64,000 nt of DNA from Stenocarpella maydis. Taxonomy: Eukaryota; Ascomycota; Sordariomycetes; Diaporthales; Diaporthaceae. Location of the stretch: the NCBI GenBank assembly GCA_002270565.1, contig NQMI01000004.1, forward strand, positions 186,001 through 250,000, in the 5' to 3' direction. A program made the position numbers and the translations under genes. Of the stretch, positions 54,840 through 64,000 are shown one piece after another (position 1 is the stretch's first letter; every line of letters starts with the position of its first letter). A model generated the notes under the pieces. It saw only the letters and a list, made by a program, of their open reading frames with translations, was not told the origin of the DNA and did not search any database.

Positions 54840-57800
54840 ATGCTTCTCCGGACAAACGTGTCGAGGCAACACTGCCGCCTCGGTCGTTCCATATCTCGAC
54901 TCTCCAGCCTATCCGATCCGCGATGCCATCTGCCCGCCACCCCAGCGACGGCTCCGCATGCGAGCAAGCGCCTTGTCACCACCTGTTCTCCGTCCCCGAA
55001 GTGGCGGAAATCTCCAGCCAGCCCTCAGGTCTATGCACGTGCGCATGGCCTGGCAACAGTAGTGGGCGATGCTACGAATGCCCATGGCGCGACTGGCAGA
55101 TCCATCTACGATCTCAAAGATTTCAATCCAGCTTTCGCCACGATACTCCCAGAGCCGAAGCGCGGCCCCCCAGCGCAGAAAACAAACAATCAGGGCATCC
55201 CCGGCGACTTCGAAACCGCACTTCCGGTCTTCGACGCCTGTCTACGCGTCGGAAAGCTAGATAGGGCCGCAGCAGTCCTGGTGCGTGTCGAGGACCTGGG
55301 CCAGGCCACGCCCGAGATTTTGATGGACATGCACAACAGGTATCTCGAGGCGTGGCTGAGGGAGCTCAAGGCGAACCCAGGGCTGGGCAAGGCCGAGGAC
55401 TTGCACGCCTGGTATGAGCTGCACATCCACGGTGCTAAACTGCCACAGACACCTGACACTGTCGCCTACATGCTGAAGGCATCTCTTCTGACTACTCCCA
55501 CAGCCGATAAAGGCACATCGAGATTGGAAAGACTCGTGAGGCGGTACATGGAAATGGTCACTCTAGACCAAGGTCTTAGAGTCCTGTACTGCAACGAGAT
55601 ATTGAACGACACCGACATTGCCACTATTACCAAGTTCTACCCCGAGTACAACATCAAGTTACAATCCAGAGAGGAAGAGCTCTCGGAGTCTCAAACGCCC
55701 TCGCCCGATACCGTATCTGGCGTCAACGACCCGATCGCAACCTCTGTTGGCACAGGCTCGCTGCCCGAGGTGCTACCAACCCCCCAGAAAGGCCTGGGTC
55801 TTCAGTCAATCAAGCAAACACTCGAAATCTTCCAGAAAATGAGAGATGGCCATGATATCTCAACCCTTCCTTTCCACGAGAGACGCGAGTTCCAGTCACG
55901 CTTGGAGCGCGATTGTATAGACGTGGCTGTGCTGCGATGGAGACAAGAGCACGAAGCGTTGCGCCAGAAGGGCCTCCATACGTCTATGACCTCTCCAGCT
56001 CTGAATTCACACATTTGGACATGGCATCAGAGCCTGGAAGCCCTCATCAAGAAGGAGTTCGATGAAATCGTCAAGACTATGAAGTTGGACAAGAAGGGTG
56101 CGAACGACTTTGACCGCTGCGTGTATGGCCCCGTGTTGATGCAGTCCACACCTGCCCGACTAGCTGCAGTCACTATCATGACCACATTTAGTTCAATCGC
56201 CATCACAGGCGGCGACAAGGGCATTCTGACAAGCACCCTGCTTAACCATATCGCGAAGATAGTCGAAGAAGACATCCGGGCCAAGTTGCGTGCGGAGCAA
56301 GTTGAAAAGGAGATGCGCCAGGCCAAGGCACATCGGCTTCTTATGAAGCAAGTCCAGTCCATGGGAGGCGCAGAAGCCATCTCAGCAGCAGCACATAGCC
56401 CTGAGAATCCCCTTCCAGACGCTCTCCCAGCTCCTGTTGCGCCATGGTCGATTTCTATGAAGGTGAAGATTGGTGCGGTCTTGCTTTCGGCCCTCGCCGA
56501 AGTGCTGAAAATACCGGTTAGCTGCGAGCACCCCGAGACCAAGGAGAGAATAACTGCAATGCAGCCCGGAATTGTGCGCACTACCCAATTCAAAAAAGGC
56601 AGGCGACTAGGCACAATCATGCCACACCCCCGGTTGAGCGAGATGATGCGCGAGGAACCTCGAGGTGATTTCCTGGCGAGACATCTGCCGATGGTTGTTG
56701 AGCCGTTGCCCTGGACTGGTCTTGAGAAGGGCGCCTACTATGAATCTCCAGTGCCAATGGTCAGACTCAAAGCCGGCGAGAAAGACCAACGGTTATACGC
56801 AGAAGCTGCCATCGCGCGCGGTGACATGGACCAGATTGCCAAAGGCCTCGATGTATTGGGGAGAACAGCATGGCGGATCAACAAACCTGTGCTGGCTGTC
56901 TTCCTTGAGGTGTGGAACTCGGGTGAAGGTCTCGGCGACATTCCACCCTTGCACCCGCAGATTGCTGTCCCTAAGGAGCCCGATCCTTCCAGCGATCCCC
57001 TTGTACGGCGCAACTGGATCAAGGAAATCAAGACTGGTCAGAACCTCAAGCAATCGTACCACTCCGTCCGATGTTTCATGAACTTCCAACTGGAGATTGC
57101 AAGGGCGTACCGGGATCAGGAGTTCTTCTTTCCTCACAATATTGATTTCCGCGGTAGGGCGTACCCCATCCCGCCATATTTGAATCACATGGGTGCGGAT
57201 CATGTCCGTGGTCTTCTTCGCTTTTCCAAAGGCAAAGAGCTCGGTGAGCGAGGCCTCATGTGGCTCAAGGTCCATTTGTCAAACGTTTATGGCTACGACA
57301 AGGCCAGTCTGAAGGATCGGGAGTCGTTCGCTGTGCAGAACCTCGATGATGTGTTTGACTCTGCCCACAACCCACTCAATGGCAAAAAATGGTGGCAGCG
57401 GGCGGAAGATCCTTGGCAATGTCTCGCAGCTTGTATGGAGCTCACTGCTGCGATGGAATCCCCGGATCCGACCAAATTCATTTCGCACCTTCCTGTGCAT
57501 CAGGATGGAACCTGCAACGGCCTCCAGCATTACGCTGCCCTCGGTGGTGATGAGTGGGGTGCTCGCCAGGTCAACCTGATGCCCGGCGAGAAACCAGCCG
57601 ACGTGTATAGCGCGGTGGCCGAACTGGTCATCAAGGAGCTCGACGAGGACATGGCCCGCGGCAACGACATGGCGAAGGCAATGCATGGGAAGATCACGCG
57701 CAAGGTTGTCAAACAGACGGTCATGACCAATGTCTACGGGGTGACCTTTGCTGGAGCAAAGAAGCAGGTCTTGAAGCAGCTCGATTCCCTCTACCCTGAG

Positions 57801-59000
57801 CTGCGCAAAACTTCAGGCATCGAGTCTGGACTCATTTCCAGTTATGTGACCACCAAGATTTTCAAGGCGCTGTCTTCCATGTTCCGAGGGGCTCACGACA
57901 TCCAGTACTGGCTGGGAGAAATTGGGGGCCGCGTATGCCGAGCTCTTACTGCGGAGCAGCTCAAAATGATCGAAGAAGAAGGGATCGGCAAGATCTCGCC
58001 AGGTTCCAAGTCTGCCAGCGAAGCCTTCCTCTCAATGATGCGGTCAACAATCATCTGGACGACGCCTCTTCGAATGCCGATTGTCCAGCCATATCGGAAA
58101 ACAAGTAGCACGGTCATCCCAACGTGCATACAGAGCCTTGTGCTGAATAAGCCAGACTCATTCGACCCTGTGAACCGTCGCAAACAACTGCAAGCGTTCC
58201 CACCCAACTTCATCCACTCTCTTGACGCCAGCCACATGATCTTGTCAGCACTGGAGTGTGCTGAGCTAGGCCTCAACTTTGCGGCGGTGCACGACTCATT
58301 CTGGACCCACGCAGGCGACGTTGACACAATGAACCGCGTCCTTCGCGACGCATTCGTCCGCATCCACCGTGAGGACGTGATCAAGCGACTAGCTTCCGAG
58401 TTTGAGGTTCGCTATCGGGGAGGCTTGTACATGGCACAAGTTGAATTGGGCTCCGAGGCGGGCAAGGCCATACTGAAATGGCGCAAAGAAAACAAGGAAA
58501 TCTCACCTTCGCTGAGGCTCGAGTTGCTCCTGGAGAAGAAAAGGCTCGACCTGCTCAACTCGCCGAAGAAGGAAGACAGGGAAGAGGGCAAGAACATGGT
58601 TACCCCGGGTTCAATCTATGAGAAAATGGCCTCGGAGAAGGACGTTGCCAAGGAGGATTTGGCTGGCACAACTCTGGGAAGCCTGTCCACCAGCAGCATA
58701 AAAGAAAAGAAGGTCGCTGCGGAAGACACCGGCGAACTGGTTGAGGGGGCGCAACTAGATGAGGTGGATGGCGAGACGGCGCCGGAGGCAGTGGCCGACG
58801 AAAGCTCTGAGATGCCTGACTTCCAGAAATTTTACACGACTGTCTCTCATTTCGAGGAGAAGTTGACCGGGGGCCGGCCAGGGAAAAAGGTGCAGAAGCG
58901 GTACACGCCAGTCTGGAGCCCTGTCTCGTTCCCCGAGATCCCGGTGAAGGGTAACTTTGATGTGAACAAACTGAAAGAGAGCGAATACTTCTTTTCATGA
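54840..59000 (+). CDS. RPO41: Mitochondrial DNA-directed RNA polymerase
   Basis: This single-subunit, T7-like RNA polymerase transcribes mitochondrial DNA. It is an intronless 1386-aa frame. The N-terminus is Arg/Ser-rich without acidic residues for about 65 residues, a presequence. A helical N-terminal domain with PPR-like pairs covers roughly residues 100-400. The polymerase core shows the essential sites of the T7 fold. FFPHNIDFRGRAYP precedes the palm. DGTCNGLQHYAALGGD holds the first catalytic Asp (about residue 889). KQTVMTNVYGVTFAG, from about 958, contains the nucleotide-binding Lys and Tyr-Gly of motif B. VHDSFWTHAGD near 1151 holds the second catalytic Asp. An Asp/Glu-rich insertion lies in the tail (from about residue 1230). 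The length is close to yeast Rpo41 (1351 aa). The start is the first ATG of the frame and gives the expected presequence. Confidence 0.96.
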   Translation: MLLRTNVSRQHCRLGRSISRLSSLSDPRCHLPATPATAPHASKRLVTTCSPSPKWRKSPASPQVYARAHGLATVVGDATNAHGATGRSIYDLKDFNPAFATILPEPKRGPPAQKTNNQGIPGDFETALPVFDACLRVGKLDRAAAVLVRVEDLGQATPEILMDMHNRYLEAWLRELKANPGLGKAEDLHAWYELHIHGAKLPQTPDTVAYMLKASLLTTPTADKGTSRLERLVRRYMEMVTLDQGLRVLYCNEILNDTDIATITKFYPEYNIKLQSREEELSESQTPSPDTVSGVNDPIATSVGTGSLPEVLPTPQKGLGLQSIKQTLEIFQKMRDGHDISTLPFHERREFQSRLERDCIDVAVLRWRQEHEALRQKGLHTSMTSPALNSHIWTWHQSLEALIKKEFDEIVKTMKLDKKGANDFDRCVYGPVLMQSTPARLAAVTIMTTFSSIAITGGDKGILTSTLLNHIAKIVEEDIRAKLRAEQVEKEMRQAKAHRLLMKQVQSMGGAEAISAAAHSPENPLPDALPAPVAPWSISMKVKIGAVLLSALAEVLKIPVSCEHPETKERITAMQPGIVRTTQFKKGRRLGTIMPHPRLSEMMREEPRGDFLARHLPMVVEPLPWTGLEKGAYYESPVPMVRLKAGEKDQRLYAEAAIARGDMDQIAKGLDVLGRTAWRINKPVLAVFLEVWNSGEGLGDIPPLHPQIAVPKEPDPSSDPLVRRNWIKEIKTGQNLKQSYHSVRCFMNFQLEIARAYRDQEFFFPHNIDFRGRAYPIPPYLNHMGADHVRGLLRFSKGKELGERGLMWLKVHLSNVYGYDKASLKDRESFAVQNLDDVFDSAHNPLNGKKWWQRAEDPWQCLAACMELTAAMESPDPTKFISHLPVHQDGTCNGLQHYAALGGDEWGARQVNLMPGEKPADVYSAVAELVIKELDEDMARGNDMAKAMHGKITRKVVKQTVMTNVYGVTFAGAKKQVLKQLDSLYPELRKTSGIESGLISSYVTTKIFKALSSMFRGAHDIQYWLGEIGGRVCRALTAEQLKMIEEEGIGKISPGSKSASEAFLSMMRSTIIWTTPLRMPIVQPYRKTSSTVIPTCIQSLVLNKPDSFDPVNRRKQLQAFPPNFIHSLDASHMILSALECAELGLNFAAVHDSFWTHAGDVDTMNRVLRDAFVRIHREDVIKRLASEFEVRYRGGLYMAQVELGSEAGKAILKWRKENKEISPSLRLELLLEKKRLDLLNSPKKEDREEGKNMVTPGSIYEKMASEKDVAKEDLAGTTLGSLSTSSIKEKKVAAEDTGELVEGAQLDEVDGETAPEAVADESSEMPDFQKFYTTVSHFEEKLTGGRPGKKVQKRYTPVWSPVSFPEIPVKGNFDVNKLKESEYFFS

Positions 59001-59604
59001 TGGGAGCGGGGCAAGCAGGCAAAGGCACTGACTGTATGAGTGTCATCACCATACCCTTCCACGGTAGGGTTTCATCGGGGGCGGTTCTTGGCTGGATTCT
59101 TTTTTGTGGTGTCAACATTGGTATGGCGTTGGTCATTATTAGCGAGTGAGCAACCGGAAAACTTGAGGCAATGATAGATACTACATAAGTACGTTGTCGC
59201 ATATAAATCTGATGTGCAAGACAAGACAAAACTCAGCCTGTTGATTAAGGAAAATGGCATTTTACTTGACTAACTTGGTGCTAGGTTGCTGGAGAACTTG
59301 AAGACTACCGACTTGTTGCGTCGAGTGTCTGAACCGTCCGATGAATGTTGAGCTCCGTCATCTATTGGTATTTGGCCACTAGATTGCTATTGCGACCAAC
59401 AATTTTTTGGCAGCTCTATCAATTCCGAGCCCCTTATGATAGATGAGACAAATTCCAAATAGTTTTTGGAGTAAAGTCATGTTTGTGCAAGTCGACTGCC
59501 TATTCTTTGCGACTTTGGCCGACTTCTGTCTAAACCAACACGCTCATCCGCTTTTTATGACCCCAGTTCCCAGCGAGGTGTCACATATCTCATCGTAAGA
59601 CAGC
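59001..59604. other. Convergent 3' region, RPO41 / ARC1
   Basis: Between the convergent stops of RPO41 and ARC1. AT-rich from about 59150 to 59480, as is usual for 3' flanks here. I see no gene. Confidence 0.6.
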
Positions 59605-60795
59605 TTAGCGAACAGTCGCGCTCTGCAGACTCTTGACCTTACACACGCCGCCAGCCTCGGTGATCAGCTTGCCAAGACCATCCTTGCCCTCGAGCTGCTC
59701 GACAACGCCTGCGTCAAACGCAACCTCGAGGGCGTCGGTGGTGGTAAAGCCGGGCTGAAAGGTCTCCCAGACCTTCTTCTTGGGGTTGAGCTGCTTCTCG
59801 GGCTCGCCCTTCCACCCGTCGAAGTAGACACGCTCGCCAGCCTTTGCGCCCTCGGGCGGGTTGACCAGCTCGACGGGTCCCTTGTGGTCGTCGGGCTCGC
59901 CCTCCTTGACCCTGGGGCTGGCGGCGAGCACCATGGCGGAGGACTTGATGCCTCGCATCTTGACGGGCTTCAGGTTGCACACCACGACGACCTTGCGGCC
60001 CTGCATCTCCTCGAGAGGAACCAGGCCGTTCAGACCTGAGCACACAGTCCGCACGACCTGGCCCTCGTACTCTTCCGTGTCAGGCGTCCCAGCCTGGTCG
60101 CCCATGGCGATGGTCGAGACGTACAGGGAGTCGGCCTCGGGGTGCTTGATGGCCTTCAGGATGTGGCCGACGCGCAGGTCGATGAGCGCAGGGGACAGGG
60201 GCGCTGCAGGCGCAGGAGGGGGCTTCTGCTGCTTGGGCTGCTTCTCCTTCTTCTCCTTCTTCTTGCCGCCCTCGCCGGCGACAGCACCGACCACGGCATC
60301 CTTGACCTCGGCGGCCTTCTCCTTGGTGCGGTCCACGAGGGTCTTCTGCTCACCGCCCGCCTCAGCGGCGGCCTTGGTGGCCTTCTCCTTCTTGAGGCGC
60401 TCCTTCTCGGCCTTGGCGTCGACGGGCGGCTTCACGTAGAGGACCTCCTCGGCGTCGACCTTGACCTTGTCGGCCTCGGGAACGTTGAGGCCGAAGAGGG
60501 CCGAGTTCTGGACGAAGTCGACGTGGCGCACGATGTTGGGGTGTCCCTTCTCGCCGGTGCGCTGCTCGGGGGACCAGCCCTTGACGGCAGGGGCAAGCAC
60601 GTTGTAGATCTCGACGTCGGCCTTGGAGGGCTTTGTGCCGAGCAGGGTGGTGCGGGAGGCCAGGTGGGTGTTGAGGGCCTCGAGGATGGAGGAGGACTCA
60701 GCGCTCGGGGACTTAAGGCGCTCCGAGGTGGTGAGCCATTGCTGGATCTCAGCCTCCTCGGTGGGAGTGTAGGATTGAGATGCGATGGCGGCCAT
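59605..60795 (-). CDS. ARC1: tRNA-aminoacylation cofactor Arc1-like (EMAP-II domain)
   Basis: Arc1 binds tRNA and, in yeast, recruits methionyl- and glutamyl-tRNA synthetases. The ATG at 60795, in good context (atcATGG), gives 396 aa in one exon. Residues 1-130 look like the GST-like docking domain (HPNIVRHVDFVQNSALFGL). A Lys/Ala/Glu-rich linker follows (KEKATKAAAEAGGEQK, then KKKEKKEKQPKQQK). The C-terminal OB-fold tRNA-binding domain begins at LIDLRVGHILKAIKHPEADSLYV and shows VCSGLNGLVPLEEMQGRKVVVV and NLKPVKMRGIKSSAMVLAAS, hallmarks of Arc1/AIMP1/TyrRS C-terminal modules. The reading frame stays open for 77 codons upstream without any ATG. That extension ends in an Arg/Ser-rich, presequence-like stretch (see findings), so a second mitochondrial form is possible. 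It is divergent with the SNF2 gene. Confidence 0.93.
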   Translation of the reverse strand: MAAIASQSYTPTEEAEIQQWLTTSERLKSPSAESSSILEALNTHLASRTTLLGTKPSKADVEIYNVLAPAVKGWSPEQRTGEKGHPNIVRHVDFVQNSALFGLNVPEADKVKVDAEEVLYVKPPVDAKAEKERLKKEKATKAAAEAGGEQKTLVDRTKEKAAEVKDAVVGAVAGEGGKKKEKKEKQPKQQKPPPAPAAPLSPALIDLRVGHILKAIKHPEADSLYVSTIAMGDQAGTPDTEEYEGQVVRTVCSGLNGLVPLEEMQGRKVVVVCNLKPVKMRGIKSSAMVLAASPRVKEGEPDDHKGPVELVNPPEGAKAGERVYFDGWKGEPEKQLNPKKKVWETFQPGFTTTDALEVAFDAGVVEQLEGKDGLGKLITEAGGVCKVKSLQSATVR

Positions 60796-61517
60796 GATTC
60801 TCTTTGCGAAGGACGTGCTCGTTGAGAATCGGCGGGGTATCGACACGCTTCGCAGCGCTGGCCGGGCTAGGTGGAGGGAATACAGTTTGAACGGGTGAGC
60901 TGAGGAGGGGACCTGGAGCTTCTTGATGTCGTGGTGGGGGTGAGTGGCGGCTGCTGCAGTGGCGGGTAGATACGCTTTTTTTTTTTTTGAAGCAGCAGAG
61001 CTGCCCCTCCTCCCCTCTCCGTACAAGGGGAGCGCATCCCGGTATGCTGACTAAGACAGCCGCTTCAACTAAACAGTCATGCGCAAACGCGTCCATGTCG
61101 CGTCTCGGTACCTCGGGCTGCCTTTTTTTTTTCTGCCGGTGCCGCGTGAGGAAACGCCATTGTGTCATTCATTTTGGCTCCTTTCTTTTGCCGTGTCTAG
61201 TCTTGATCTCTGCGCACCCTCGCCCTCGTCCCAGCCATGAATTAGTTCAATTAGCTTCCCCCGCTCTTATTTTGCGCACTACATGTGGGATCGCGGAGTT
61301 CTACAAGAGCTTGGGGTCAAAATCACAACCTTTTAGCCTGCAGTGCTTTTTCTGGTGTTCGTGTTTGCATCTCACCTTCCAAACGCGACCCGTCACAGTC
61401 AACGGCGCCAGTGGCAAACGTCTCACCGTTTCCGTCACCTGCGCCTCGGCTTTGATTCCTTCTCTTCCCACACTCCCCACGACTCGATTGAACTGGTCGC
61501 CCTCACATCATCCCCCA
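60796..61517. promoter_or_regulatory. Divergent promoter region, ARC1 / SNF2 gene
   Basis: A 722-bp interval between two divergent starts. Two long poly(dA:dT) runs occur (about 60975-60987 and 61122-61131), typical of nucleosome-poor promoters. On the minus strand the part from 60796 to 61026 is also an open frame continuous with ARC1. Confidence 0.55.
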
Positions 61518-64000
61518 ATGGCTGTACTTGACTCGTCTTCCTCCGCTGACGGCGGGTCTCCCGCTGCTCAGCTGGATGACACGCCTCCCACTTCACCCCC
61601 CGCTGCACCCCCCGCTGATTCGTTCAAGGACGAGACTGCACCCGATGAAAACTTGGAGCGTGAAGAGGCGAAAGCTCTGGAGCGAAACTTGGAGGTCGAG
61701 AGGAAGCGCAAAGCATCTTTGAACAGGAAAAAGAAGGCGGTCACTCATGCTGAGCGCGAGGCCAAAGCAAAAGAACTTGACAAGCTCCTCAAGCAGAGTG
61801 CAGCTTTCGCCGACATCCTGCGTGGCAGGACCAACGTACTTGGCCGAGTCGGCACAGCTCTCGATGGCAAAACCCTTGGGGACCATGACTTGCAGATGGC
61901 CACACAGCCCAAGTGCTTGGTGGGCGGTACGATGCGCGACTACCAGTTAGAAGGTGTCACCTGGATGTACGAGGTATGCCTCCAGGGCATGAGCGGCATC
62001 CTTGCTGACGAGATGGGCTTGGGTAAGCTTTCCTACAGCCTAGCCAAAAACAAAAGTTGACCCAGACAGGAAAAACCATCCAGACCATCGGCATCATTGC
62101 CCTGCTTCGAGAGCAGGAAAACTACCTGGGTCCCCATATAATAATCGCACCACTCAGTACCCTGTCGAACTGGATTGCTGAGTTTCAAAAGTGGGCACCC
62201 TCGATCCCAGTGCTGATGTACCACGGTACTCCGAAGGACCGGGAAACGCTTCGTAGGACGAAGCTCTTCCCGAATTTGGACAGGAACGGCAAGCCTACAA
62301 ACAAGTTCCCTGTGGTCTGCACAAGTTACGAAATGGTTATAAAAGACAGCTCGTCCTTGTCCAGGATCCAATGGGAGTTTATCATTGTGGTGAGTCGCAT
62401 TCCTTCCTCCTGCAGCAGCAACTGCTAATTTGAACACAGGACGAAGGACACCGACTGAAGAACGCCGAGGCTCGCCTGTTTCAGGAGATATGCAAGTTCC
62501 GGAGTGCGACACGATTCCTTATCACAGGAACTCCTCTGCAAAATAATTTGAAAGAACTATGGTCATTGCTCCATTTCCTGATGCCCAGGATCTTCACGGA
62601 CTGGGAAGCTTTTGAAACATGGTTTGACTTTAGTGATCTCCAAGATGAGGAGGGCACGGAGCAGTTTATCGAGGACAAGACCAAGCAGGATCTGGTGAAG
62701 AAGATACACACCGTGCTCCAGCCATTGCTGCTACGTCGTGTCAAGGCCGACGTTGCCAACTATCTTCCCAAGAAACGCGAGTACATTCTGTACGCTCCAA
62801 TGACGAAGGAGCAAACGGACCTCTACAATGTTATCGCGAACAAACAGACGGATACGAGGGCCTACCTCGAGAAAAAGGTTGTGGAGAGGCTTACAGGAAC
62901 GAGGAACACACCGGCAGGGTCTAGGAAAGCCAGCCCGAGCTCATCGAGATCCGTGAGTGTTGCCCAGACGGACAAGGAGGCCGATAATGAAGCTACTGGA
63001 ACGACTCTCCTCTCTGGCAAGAATGCATTTTCGCTATTGATGGGTCAGCCAAGGAAGCGAGGCAGGCCGCATAAGAACGCAGTCCCGCCAAATGGCAATA
63101 CCACAAAGAGAAGGGAGCCTCCCACGTCGGAGGTATCCACCTCGAAAACTGCACGAACCACAGCAGAGTCCACTCCAGGCCAGTCCGCCAGAGGCCGGAA
63201 GCGGAAGGTCACCAGACGCTCTTTGAAACTAAGTGAGTCCGATGATGACGCACTCTCCGACTACGAGTTTGAGGCAAAGCTGGCACAGGAATACGCTGAA
63301 GAGGACGAGGCTGAGAACACCGGCACTCCGGAATCTGCCGAGGAGATTGAGCGAGCAGCGACTCTCGAGCTTGCCAAGAAGGAGATTTCGAAAAAGAGAC
63401 TCGGGAACGACCTGATGCAGTTGCGGCTTACATGCAATTCGCCGCACAACTTTTACGATCCCTGGGCAAATGGAGAAGACGTCGACGACAGCATAGTCAC
63501 GTCATCGGGCAAGATGCTGCTCCTGGATCGCCTGCTCCCTGCCCTTTTCGAGAGGGGAAGCAAGGTCCTGATCTTTTCTCAGTTCTCAACGCAACTAGAC
63601 ATACTTTGGGATTACTGCGCCGAGCTTCGAGGTTGGAAAACCTGTCGCATAAGTGGCAACGTCTCGCAGCCGGAGCGTCAAGCTCAGATTGATGAATTCA
63701 ATACCAACCCAGAGTGCAAGTTGTTCATCTTGACGACACGTGCGGGAGGACAAGGCATCAACCTTGCGAGCGCGGACACGGTCATTCTTTTTGACTCGGA
63801 CTGGAATCCCCAACAAGATCTTCAGGCCCAGGATCGGGCCCACCGGATCGGCCAGAAACGACCTGTCATCGTGTATCGCCTTGCCACTAAAGGCACGGTG
63901 GAGGAGGACCTCCTGATGAGTGCCGATGCCAAGCGACGTCTGGAGAAGCTTGTCATCCAGAAGGGCAGTTTCAAGAATATGGGACAGAAGAAGGATCTCA
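61518..64000 (+). CDS. IRC5: SNF2-family remodeller, Irc5/HELLS/DDM1 type (cut at window end)
   Basis: An ATP-dependent chromatin remodeller of the Lsh/HELLS, plant DDM1 and yeast Irc5 group (MUS-30 in Neurospora), linked elsewhere to DNA methylation or genome stability. Exons so far are 61518-62022, 62070-62389 and 62440 to beyond 64000. Helicase motifs seen are [13 protein letters not shown] (Walker A, split by intron 1 after the second Gly), DEGHRLKN (motif II, right after intron 2), [14 protein letters not shown] (III), [13 protein letters not shown] (IV), [26 protein letters not shown] (V) and QDRAHRIGQ (VI). A long basic, Ser/Thr-rich insertion with an AT-hook-like RKRGRPHK lies between the two lobes, as in Irc5. 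An N-terminal Glu/Lys coiled stretch precedes the ATPase. The 3' end is outside the window. The Irc5 symbol is by family; orthology was not tested. Confidence 0.9.

Noticed and set aside
60142..60825. 227-aa plus-strand frame opposite ARC1
   Set aside because: Leu/Gly-rich antisense of the Lys/Ala linker and OB fold of ARC1.
1..64000. CRISPR arrays, bacterial operons or phage genes
   Set aside because: Spliceosomal introns and ascomycete protein families show nuclear fungal DNA; no spaced repeat array is present.

Overview
The window is nuclear DNA of a filamentous ascomycete. Genes are compact, with short GT-AG introns (about 45-150 nt) and TRCTRAY-like branch sites. Proteins closely resemble Pezizomycotina families. 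Coding regions are GC-rich, with AT-rich, transposon-bearing stretches between them. One transposon carries premature stops of the kind left by repeat-induced point mutation (RIP). A Sordariomycete is likely: the secreted protein at 40.7-41.7 kb resembles the celp0028-type effector-like proteins named in Colletotrichum. Genus and species cannot be read from the sequence alone.

Layout. 1-12 kb: CTD-kinase cyclin Ctk2, a secreted GH3 beta-glucosidase, a palmitoyl-protein thioesterase, and an NmrA-like NAD(P)-binding protein. 12-19 kb: a secreted FAD-dependent amine-oxidase-type enzyme, a small unknown protein and a CDK-like kinase whose real exon structure includes a likely GC-AG intron. 19-30 kb: conserved housekeeping genes (muniscin Syp1, checkpoint protein Mad1, mitochondrial CDP-DAG synthase Tam41) and a small poly-His protein. 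31-37 kb: a gene-poor tract with the decayed reductase (R) domain of a PKS-NRPS-type megasynthase. 37-48 kb: aquaporin, SDR, effector-like secreted protein and an OPT oligopeptide transporter. 48.3-51.8 kb: an unknown gene destroyed by two DNA transposons, a Fot1/pogo element with TA duplication and a MITE with long terminal inverted repeats and an 8-11 bp duplication. 52-64 kb: a conserved block with divergent ATP25 and RPO41 (both for mitochondrial gene expression), then divergent ARC1 and an Irc5/HELLS/DDM1-type SNF2 remodeller cut by the window end.

How the genes relate. The housekeeping genes are not a pathway. ATP25 and RPO41 share a promoter region and a mitochondrial function. Tam41 is also mitochondrial, and ARC1 may have a mitochondrial form. 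The accessory genes (GH3 enzyme, effector-like protein, OPT transporter, secreted oxidase) suit a plant-associated or saprotrophic life. No intact biosynthetic gene cluster was found; the R-domain relic is all that is recognisable of one.

All exon boundaries were derived by hand from reading frame and splice consensus. Product names rest on recognised motifs, not on database searches.
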